From positions 1-10,150 of the forward strand of contig JBGOUJ010000249.1 in assembly GCA_041477005.1 (NCBI GenBank): a stretch of DNA of 10,150 nucleotides. Reading direction: 5' to 3'. Made by a program: the position numbers and the translations under genes. This document shows, piece after piece, positions 5,211-10,150 of the stretch (positions are counted from its first letter, which is position 1; each line of letters starts with the position of its first letter). The stretch comes from JBGOUJ01 sp041477005. Lineage in GTDB: Bacteria > Acidobacteriota > Terriglobia > Bryobacterales > JACQDG01. The notes beneath the pieces were generated by a model. That model was given only the letters and a program-made list of their open reading frames with translations, did no database searches and had not been told where the DNA came from.

Positions 5211-5277
5211 GGGACGACCTCCTGTCTCTCGTTGGACGCGCCACGGCCGATTTCGGCAGCCGGCTTCGAGCCGCGTT

Positions 5278-6243
5278 TCACTGGGTAACGGCCGACCCGC
5301 CCTTCATGAGGTTGTGCGCCGCCAGGAATTGCCCGATCGTGGAATAGATCCGCAGCGTTTCGGCGCGGTTGAAGCCGCCGTGCTTCCCGCCCGGAACGGT
5401 CAGCAACTGGTTGGGAACCCCGGCCTTCTGCAGCGCCTCGTGCAGCCGCACGCCCTGGTGGTAAGGCACCGTCGGATCCGCGTCGCCGTGAATGGTCAGA
5501 ATCGGCGGCAGCCCCGCTCGAACGTAGTGAATCGGCGAAACCCGGTCGGCGATTTGCTTGCGGTCGGGCATGCTCGCCAGCCACTGCACGGCGTAGGTCT
5601 TCATGTCGGGACCATCCAGAAGCTCGGCGACGTCGGTGATGCCATACCAGTTGACGATAGCCGCCACCTTGAGTTCCTCCGTGCCGGGACACTGCTTGTC
5701 GAGCCCCGCTGAGGCCGGGATCATGCCGGTGGTCAGCGATAAATGGCCCCCGGCGGAGTTGCCCGTCACCACCAGCTTGTTCGTGTCAAAGTTGTATTCC
5801 TTGGCATGGCGGATCACCCACCGCAGCGCGCAAAGGCAGTCCTCCACCGCCGCCGGCGCGAGCGACACGCGCCCCAGCCGGTATTCCACGTTCACGACGT
5901 TCCACCCCATCTCCATGTACGGCAGGAACGTCAGGACGCTCGCTTCCTTCGACCCGCCCACCCAGCCGCCCCCGTGAATGTAGATCAGGGTGGCGTTCGG
6001 CCCCGACGCTTCCCGCGCCAGGTAAAGGTCGAGCTTGGCGTCCCAATTGTTGGCGGTCAGATAGGTGACGTTGGGCGCCACGCGGTACTGGTTCGAGACG
6101 TGAGCCGCCCAGGCCGTGGTTTCTGAAAGCTGCGCTTGGGCAGCGCCGGCGGTAAGCACCAGAGCCAGAATCGCGGCAAAGACGGATGCCGCGACGGGAC
6201 GTCCCTGAGCCAATCGTGTCTGAAACATTCCTGCCTGCATCAT
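5278..6243 (-). CDS. Exported alpha/beta-hydrolase, HSL / BD-FAE-like esterase (321 aa)
   Basis: A signal peptide (hydrophobic core about 18-34, AAQA cleavage near 38) is followed by a complete alpha/beta-hydrolase domain. It has the oxyanion motif HGGGW (90-94), the nucleophile in GNSAG (S163), an acid in HGDADPTVP (probably D256) and the catalytic histidine in GGKHGGF (H288). The HGGG-GxSxG pattern and the size fit hormone-sensitive-lipase-type or BD-FAE-type esterases, which hydrolyse short acyl esters such as acetyl or feruloyl groups on plant polysaccharides. The true substrate is unknown. AGGAGG (plus-strand 6249-6254) is 5 bases from the first ATG and 8 from the second (6238-6240); the second start gives better spacing, so the protein may be 320 residues. 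It is the first of a minus-strand run continuing into the permease remnant. Confidence 0.88.
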   Translation of the reverse strand: MMQAGMFQTRLAQGRPVAASVFAAILALVLTAGAAQAQLSETTAWAAHVSNQYRVAPNVTYLTANNWDAKLDLYLAREASGPNATLIYIHGGGWVGGSKEASVLTFLPYMEMGWNVVNVEYRLGRVSLAPAAVEDCLCALRWVIRHAKEYNFDTNKLVVTGNSAGGHLSLTTGMIPASAGLDKQCPGTEELKVAAIVNWYGITDVAELLDGPDMKTYAVQWLASMPDRKQIADRVSPIHYVRAGLPPILTIHGDADPTVPYHQGVRLHEALQKAGVPNQLLTVPGGKHGGFNRAETLRIYSTIGQFLAAHNLMKGGSAVTQ

Positions 6244-6260
6244 AGAAGCCTCCTAGCGTA

Positions 6261-6296
6261 TAGGCGGTTTATACCGCAAGCGAAGCGGATTGGCAA
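6261..6296 (-). promoter_or_regulatory. Promoter of the esterase gene, with an inverted repeat over the -10
   Basis: On the minus strand TTGCCA (6291-6296), a 17-base spacer and TATAAA (6268-6273) match the sigma-70 consensus at 5/6 and 5/6. The predicted start near 6261 gives an 18-21-base leader that contains AGGAGG. GCGGT-TTAT-ACCGC (6264-6277) is an inverted repeat centred on the -10, so it could be an operator. Confidence 0.7.
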
Positions 6297-6340
6297 ATAG
6301 GAGGCGCGGGGCGGGTGCAAATCCCGACTGAAAAATCTTG

Positions 6341-6438
6341 CGATTCCATTCACCGCGGAGACGCCGAGCGCGCCGAGGCGACCCTCTATTTCCAGCCTCT
6401 GCGTGCTCCGCGTCTCTGCGGTGAAATGGGTTTTCGGG
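6341..6438. repeat. 98-bp hairpin repeat, copy 1
   Basis: This copy starts CGATTCCATTCACCGCGGAG and ends GGTGAAATGGGTTTTCGGG. It matches another copy at 8930-9027 with 5 mismatches in 98 bases and in the same orientation. TTCACCGCGGAGACGC at one end pairs with GCGTCTCTGCGGTGAA near the other (one mismatch), so the unit folds into a long hairpin. It resembles the TTCACCGCGGAG-type interspersed palindromes common in high-GC soil bacteria. It lies 76 bases upstream of the kinase start. Any ORF read through it is spurious. Confidence 0.9.
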
Positions 6439-6459
6439 CCTTTTGGATCGCAGCCGGCG

Positions 6460-6505
6460 TTGACTTACCACTAGTCACCACCTAAGATGGGCACGCGGAG
6501 AAAGG
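6460..6505 (+). promoter_or_regulatory. Promoter and ribosome binding site of the kinase gene
   Basis: TTGACT (6460-6465), a 17-base spacer and TAAGAT (6483-6488) form a good sigma-70-type promoter with an expected start near 6495. GGAGAAAGG (6497-6505) lies 9 bases before GTG 6515, and it argues against the in-frame TTG at 6506, which abuts it directly. Confidence 0.65.
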
Positions 6506-6514
6506 TTGGCTTGC

Positions 6515-8746
6515 GTGATCGGCCAGACGTTGGGCCATTACCGGGTTGAATCCAAGCTCGGCGAGGGCGGGATGGGTGTGGTCTACAAAGCTCGGGACAC
6601 GCGCCTCGATCGCCCCGTCGCGCTGAAAGTGCTGCCGCCGGAGAAGGTCGCAGACTCGGATCGCAAGCGCCGTTTTGTCCAGGAGGCCCGGGCCGCGTCC
6701 GCTCTGAACCATCCCAATATCATTACGATCTACGACATCTCGGAGGAGAGCGGCGTCTATTTCATCGCGATGGAGTACGTGTGCGGCAGCACGCTCGAAC
6801 AGTTGGCTGCCGGCCACGGCCTGCCGCTGAAGGACGCGATGAAGTACGCCGCCGAGATCACCGACGCGCTGGCCAAAGCCCACTCGGCCGGGATCGTTCA
6901 TCGCGATCTGAAGCCGGCCAACATCATGATCACCGAAGATGGCCGGGTGAAAGTCATGGATTTCGGGCTGGCGAAACTGGTCGAGCCGGCGGCGCCCGGG
7001 GAAGCAGCCCAGGCGGCGACGCTCGACGCCGGCCTGCGCACCCAGGCGGGAGTGGTCCTGGGGACCGCCGCCTATATGTCGCCCGAGCAGGCCGAGGGGA
7101 AAAAGGTTGACGCCCGGTCCGACATCTTCTCGTTCGGCCTGGTTTTGTACGAGATGCTTTCCGGGGAGCGGGCGTTCCGAGGCGAAACGTGGATTTCCAC
7201 CCTGACGGCCATCCTACACCAGGAACCCCGGCCGCTGCGTCAGGTAAACACGGGGACTCCACCGGAGGTGGAGCAGATCGTCGAGCGCTGCCTGCGCAAA
7301 GATCCGGCGCGGAGGTTCCAGAACGCGGCGGATGTGAAGCTGGCGCTGGAGGACGCCACGTCAGCAGCCGCGAAGAAGGAGGAGACCCCGTCGATTGCCG
7401 TTCTGCCCTTCGCCAACCTGAGCGCCGACAAAGAGAATGAATATTTCAGCGACGGACTGGCCGAAGAGATCATCAACGCCCTAACCAAGGTGCCGGGGTT
7501 AAGGGTGATCGCGCGAACCTCGGCCTTCGCCTTTCGCGGCAAAGAGCACGACCTGCGCGCCATCGGCGAAAGGCTCAAGGTGGGGACGATCCTCGAAGGC
7601 AGCGTCCGGCGAGCGGGCAATCGCATTCGCGTCACCGCGCAGCTCATCAACGTGGCCGACGAATCCCATCTCTGGTCGGAGCGCTACGACCGCGAGATGA
7701 CGGATGTTTTCGCGATACAGGACGAGATTTCCCAGGCGATTGCGGACGCTTTGAAGGTGAAGCTGGCCGCCCCCCGGCGCCGAGCTGAAAATCTGGAGGC
7801 TTATCAGGCTTACCTGAAAGGGCGCTATCACCTTCAACACTACACGCCGGCGAGCTTGGCAAAGGCGAAAGAGTCTTTCGAGCAGGCCCTGGCCCACGAT
7901 CCAAACTATGCTCCCGCCTACGCCGGACTGGCGGCGCATTACTACATTCCCGCTGCGCTCGGCATCAAGGCGATGGCAGCGGTGGCGCCGTTGGCGAAGT
8001 CGGCTGCGGAAAAAGCGCTGGCCATTGATCCGACGCTGGCGGAGGCGCATAGCGTCCTGGGGCTGGTCGCCGCGGCTTATGAGTACAACTGGAAGGCGGC
8101 GGAGCGCGAGTTTCAGACGGCAATAGCGGTCGAGCCGGTGCCCCCGTATGTCCGCTTCCGCTACGCACTCTATTTTCTGGTTCCCTGGCGGCGGTTCGAA
8201 GAGGCGATCGAGCAGTGTCACCGGGCGCTCGAAACGGATCCTCTGTTCATGGGCGCCCACTTCGTCCTGGCCTTTACCCTCCACGTGGCCCGGCAGTACG
8301 ACCGCGCCATCGAACACGCCGCGAGATCCCTGGAGATCGATCCGAACTTCTGGTTGGTCCACCTGGCAATCGGGATGGCCCAGCTTCAGAAGGGCTTGCT
8401 GCAGGAGTCGATCGCTAGCTTTGAGAAGACCCTGCAGCTTGCGCCTTGGTATTCGGTGGCGGCGGGGCTTCTCGCAGCCGCGCACGGACGGGCCGGAAAC
8501 CGGGCCCAACCGGATCAAACCGTGCGGGAAGCCAGGGAAAGGAACCCGGAAGGGTATTTCTCGCCCATGTGCCCTGCCTTGTACCACGCTTACCTCGGCG
8601 AAGCGGATCCGATGTTCGACTGCCTGGAGGCGGCCCTGGCAGATCGGGAGCCCTACCTGCCACGCATGACGGCGGACCCGCTTCTTGACCCTTTCCGCTC
8701 CGATCCGCGTTATCGCGCCTTGCTGCGCCGGATGAACCTCGAATGA
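6515..8746 (+). CDS. Ser/Thr protein kinase with TolB/FlgO-like and TPR domains (743 aa)
   Basis: The N-terminal kinase is complete: Gly-loop GEGGMG (16-21), ATP lysine in VALKVL (K38), helix-C glutamate (E57), HRDLKPAN (129-136), DFG (149-151), SPEQ in the APE position (189-192). Next comes a TolB/FlgO-like nucleotide-cyclase-associated domain (about 293-418; IAVLPFANLSADKENEYFSD, then GTILEGSVR and HLWSERYDR), and then TPR repeats to the end (about 425-740). This kinase-TolB-TPR build is frequent in Acidobacteriota and is thought to serve signalling through TPR-bound partners; targets are unknown. No membrane segment separates the domains, so the protein should be cytoplasmic. GTG 6515 is chosen because homologues begin (M)IGQTLGHYR and a Shine-Dalgarno fits it. 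The stop overlaps a second, truncated kinase start. A hairpin repeat flanks each side. Confidence 0.93.
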   Translation: MIGQTLGHYRVESKLGEGGMGVVYKARDTRLDRPVALKVLPPEKVADSDRKRRFVQEARAASALNHPNIITIYDISEESGVYFIAMEYVCGSTLEQLAAGHGLPLKDAMKYAAEITDALAKAHSAGIVHRDLKPANIMITEDGRVKVMDFGLAKLVEPAAPGEAAQAATLDAGLRTQAGVVLGTAAYMSPEQAEGKKVDARSDIFSFGLVLYEMLSGERAFRGETWISTLTAILHQEPRPLRQVNTGTPPEVEQIVERCLRKDPARRFQNAADVKLALEDATSAAAKKEETPSIAVLPFANLSADKENEYFSDGLAEEIINALTKVPGLRVIARTSAFAFRGKEHDLRAIGERLKVGTILEGSVRRAGNRIRVTAQLINVADESHLWSERYDREMTDVFAIQDEISQAIADALKVKLAAPRRRAENLEAYQAYLKGRYHLQHYTPASLAKAKESFEQALAHDPNYAPAYAGLAAHYYIPAALGIKAMAAVAPLAKSAAEKALAIDPTLAEAHSVLGLVAAAYEYNWKAAEREFQTAIAVEPVPPYVRFRYALYFLVPWRRFEEAIEQCHRALETDPLFMGAHFVLAFTLHVARQYDRAIEHAARSLEIDPNFWLVHLAIGMAQLQKGLLQESIASFEKTLQLAPWYSVAAGLLAAAHGRAGNRAQPDQTVREARERNPEGYFSPMCPALYHAYLGEADPMFDCLEAALADREPYLPRMTADPLLDPFRSDPRYRALLRRMNLE

Positions 8747-8913
8747 CGGGCCAGACCCTTTTGCACTACCGGATCCTCGTGAAGCTCGGCCAGGGCGGGA
8801 TGGGGATCGTCTACAAGGCCCGGGACACGCCCCTGCCGAAATGGAGCAGGTCCCGGCGGGGATCTTCTCGCACCCTGCTCGACCGGTTGGAAGAGGCCGC
8901 TGCAGTCGGCTGA
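8743..8913 (+). pseudogene. Second Ser/Thr kinase, truncated after about 31 codons
   Basis: ATG 8743 overlaps the upstream kinase stop (ATGA). It reads MTGQTLLHYRILVKLGQGGM, then GIVYKARDTPL, the usual first ~31 residues of a PknB-type kinase including the Gly-loop GQGGMG. The expected DRxVALK motif with the ATP lysine should follow, but the sequence becomes unrelated at about 8836 and stops at 8911-8913 (56 codons). It cannot be an active kinase. The start similarity to the intact kinase suggests tandem duplication followed by loss. The next repeat copy begins 17 bases after the stop. Confidence 0.85.
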
Positions 8914-8929
8914 CCGTACCTCGCCTGAC

Positions 8930-9027
8930 CGATTCGATTCACCGCGGAGACGCCGAGCGCGCCGAGGCAAACCTCGATTTCCAGCCTCTGCGTGCTCCGC
9001 GTCTCCGCGGTGAAATGGGTTTTCGGG
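8930..9027. repeat. 98-bp hairpin repeat, copy 2
   Basis: This is the direct copy of the unit at 6341-6438 (93 of 98 bases identical). Its ends are perfectly paired: TTCACCGCGGAGACGC (8938-8953) against GCGTCTCCGCGGTGAA (8999-9014), with a partly paired interior (CGAGCGCGCCGAGGC against GCCTCTGCGTGCTCCG). The mismatch relative to copy 1 within the stem restores perfect pairing here, consistent with selection on structure. It lies between the truncated kinase and vapB. Confidence 0.9.
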
Positions 9028-9074
9028 GCTTCTTGCTTGGGGGACTGGCGCGCTGCCGAGAGCCGCCCGAAGCT

Positions 9075-9112
9075 TTGACCCACGAAATCTATCATGATAT
9101 GTCTAGACATAT
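9075..9112 (+). promoter_or_regulatory. vapB promoter with a 16-bp palindromic operator
   Basis: TTGACC (9075-9080), a 17-base spacer and TATGTC (9098-9103) preceded by TG (extended -10) form the likely promoter. ATATGTCTAGACATAT (9097-9112) is a perfect palindrome covering the -10 and the first two bases of the ATG. VapB-type antitoxins bind such palindromes to repress their own operon. The expected transcript start is at or beside the ATG, and no Shine-Dalgarno is present. Confidence 0.65.
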
Positions 9113-9356
9113 GAGAACCACCGTTCGCCTCGACGATGCTCTCCTCAACCAAGCCAGGCACGAAGCGGCGCGCCGCGGGGAAACCCTGACTGCTCTGATC
9201 GAGGAGGGTCTCCGTCGCGTGCTCGCGCAGTCCCGCATGTCACGGCGCCGCCAGCGAGTGGTTCTTCCCTCCTGCCGCGCAGGCGGGGGAGTGCTTCCCG
9301 GAGTGGACTTGAACGACACTGCGGCCGTTCTGGAGATCATGGAAGGGCGCGGGTGA
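9111..9356 (+). CDS. vapB: VapB-family ribbon-helix-helix antitoxin (81 aa)
   Basis: The protein reads MRTTVRLDDALLNQARHEAA and then RRGETLTALIEEGLRRVLAQ. The N-terminal RTTVRLDD strand plus two helices is a typical ribbon-helix-helix DNA-binding domain (residues 2-40). The tail (VLPSCRAGGGVLPGVDLNDTAAVLEIMEG) is the usual toxin-binding part, with the common GVDLNDxAxLLxxMxG ending. ATG 9111 is chosen because the family starts at MRTTVRLDD. The TGA overlaps the GTG of a vapC start (GTGA). Since vapC is almost entirely missing, this antitoxin is an orphan. It may still regulate its own palindrome or neutralise a VapC from elsewhere in the genome. Confidence 0.85.
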   Translation: MRTTVRLDDALLNQARHEAARRGETLTALIEEGLRRVLAQSRMSRRRQRVVLPSCRAGGGVLPGVDLNDTAAVLEIMEGRG

Positions 9357-9379
9357 TCCTTCCAGACGTGAGCAGTTAA
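9353..9379 (+). pseudogene. vapC: vapC toxin remnant (first six to eight codons)
   Basis: GTG 9353 overlaps the vapB stop. The codons give (M)ILPDVSS followed by TAA. ILPDVN at the very N-terminus is the hallmark first strand of many PIN-domain VapC toxins and carries the first catalytic Asp. Everything after ILPDV is gone, and the next gene ends 7 bases further on in the opposite direction. It is recognised mainly by position, overlap and this short motif. Confidence 0.6.
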
Positions 9380-9385
9380 GCAGGC

Positions 9386-10150
9386 TTACGACTTCTCCGG
9401 AACGTCAATGAATGGCCCCTGGACGTGGCGGACGAAGGCCTCGGCCGCCTTACATCCGGATTCCATCCCGCGAAAGCGCTGCATCGCTTCATGCAGGGGC
9501 CACCAGCCTTGGATGGTGATCGTGTTGGCAAAGCAGGCCTCGCGTTTCTGGTTCTCCACTGGGGTTATGTCGACGTAATGATTCGGCCGGAAGGCCTGCG
9601 TCTGCTGACCCAGCTCGACCTCGTAGAAGTAAAGCGCAAACTTCCGCCCGCCGCGAAGCCAGGCGTCATAGGTAAGCAGGGAGGCGACCCGGTGGTCCCG
9701 GTGGGTGTCGACCGGCCAGTGGGTAAAGACCACATCGGGCCGCTCGGCCAGCAGGACTTGACCGAACTTTTCGTACCAGTCCACATTCACTTCCGTATGT
9801 CCGTTGATCTGGTCCAGGAACGTGAGGCGGGCTTTCAGGATCGCGCAGGATTTCACGGCGTCGGCGGAGCGCCTGGCGGCCAGCTCCTTTTGCGGCATAC
9901 CTAGCTTGGAGGCAATGGATTCCGAGTCGCCGTGGGTCAGAGACAGCGCGACAACTTCGTGTCCCTGGTTGGCGTAGAGGGCCATCGTCCCTCCGCAACC
10001 AGACTGCGGATCGTCCACGTGGCCCCCCACAGCGACCACCTTCAGCTTCCGCTGCCGGGCTGCCGGCGTCTGCCCACCGGCGGATCCCACAAGCGGCAGT
10101 CCGGCGGCGGCCGCCCCGACCAAACCCGAGGAGCGACCCAGCCAGGCTCT
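9386..10150 (-). CDS. Exported LmbE/PIG-L family deacetylase (5' end outside window)
   Basis: The frame is open to the right edge, so the start is not visible. The visible N-terminus reads RAWLGRSSGLVGAAAAGLPL followed by VGSAGGQ: an Arg and WLG before a hydrophobic stretch, which suggests a twin-arginine signal (RRxWLG) with one more Arg just beyond the edge. The PIG-L/LmbE zinc motifs are present: GGHVDDPQSGCGGT (the usual AHPDDxExGCGGT, with H and D ligands) and HWPVDTHRDHR (the usual PxDxHxDH, with the His ligand). Family members deacetylate N-acetylglucosamine-type groups. This exported form probably acts on a glycan outside the cytoplasm; the substrate is unknown. AHPDDE is changed to GHVDDP, so the residue after the Asp pair that often serves as general base is shifted. 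It converges on the vapB region with no terminator visible. Confidence 0.87.
   Translation of the reverse strand, partial: RAWLGRSSGLVGAAAAGLPLVGSAGGQTPAARQRKLKVVAVGGHVDDPQSGCGGTMALYANQGHEVVALSLTHGDSESIASKLGMPQKELAARRSADAVKSCAILKARLTFLDQINGHTEVNVDWYEKFGQVLLAERPDVVFTHWPVDTHRDHRVASLLTYDAWLRGGRKFALYFYEVELGQQTQAFRPNHYVDITPVENQKREACFANTITIQGWWPLHEAMQRFRGMESGCKAAEAFVRHVQGPFIDVPEKS

Noticed and set aside
6253..6471. Short minus-strand ORF with HRRDAEHAEAG...RRARRLRGEW
   Set aside because: It is translated from the hairpin repeat at 6341-6438; such ORFs recur wherever this repeat type occurs and are artefacts.
7499..8587. Long minus-strand open frame (362 codons) opposite the kinase
   Set aside because: It is antisense to the TolB/TPR part of the kinase, Arg/Gly-rich, with no motif; a GC-driven shadow.
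6341..9027. A CRISPR array or insertion sequence formed by the two 98-bp repeats
   Set aside because: There are only two copies 2.5 kb apart with genes between, no spacer pattern and no transposase in the window.

Overview
The window looks like chromosomal DNA of a high-GC soil bacterium. The most likely group is Acidobacteriota of the Solibacter/Bryobacter type. The signs are a Ser/Thr kinase-TolB-TPR protein with a second kinase start right behind it, a remnant of a large acidobacterial-type (ADOP/MacB-like) permease, exported RraA-like, LmbE-like and esterase proteins, and many decayed toxin-antitoxin and regulatory gene fragments. The taxon is inferred from gene content; no rRNA or marker gene was available.

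Region 1 (about 1-1440) is accessory DNA. Two integron attC sites (141-203 and 742-806) bound one complete gene cassette (198-800) carrying two small conserved hypothetical genes. They also mark the end of a preceding cassette gene (to 146) and the start of a third segment carrying an addiction-module antitoxin. No integrase is in view, so this resembles a cluster of attC sites lacking an integrase (CALIN). The third segment is scrambled: the antitoxin is intact, the toxin is cut after about 42 codons, and it runs into an unrecognised fragment and then what looks like the C-terminal end of an ECF sigma factor.

Region 2 (about 1600-4270) is more ordinary: a small exported DUF4177-like protein (minus strand), the ribosome-assembly GTPase RsgA (plus) and a signal-peptide-bearing RraA-family protein (plus).

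Region 3 (about 4267-6243, minus strand) holds an HSL/BD-FAE-like esterase with a strong promoter, a truncated ABC permease, and a Spy/CpxP-like LTxxQ protein.

Region 4 (about 6341-9027) is a 743-residue Ser/Thr kinase-TolB-TPR protein, followed with a 4-base overlap by the first ~30 codons of a second, truncated kinase. The pair is bracketed by two 98-bp direct copies (93/98 identical) of a hairpin-forming repeat.

Region 5 (9075-10150) has a VapB antitoxin whose promoter and start codon overlap a 16-bp perfect palindrome. Its vapC partner survives only as its first few codons. A convergent LmbE/PIG-L deacetylase with a Tat-like signal runs off the right edge.

The recurring theme is gene erosion at defined junctions: two toxin genes, one kinase, one permease and one sigma factor are all truncated while neighbouring genes are intact. 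A second theme is -10 elements ending 7 bases before an ATG with no Shine-Dalgarno, which suggests several leaderless transcripts.
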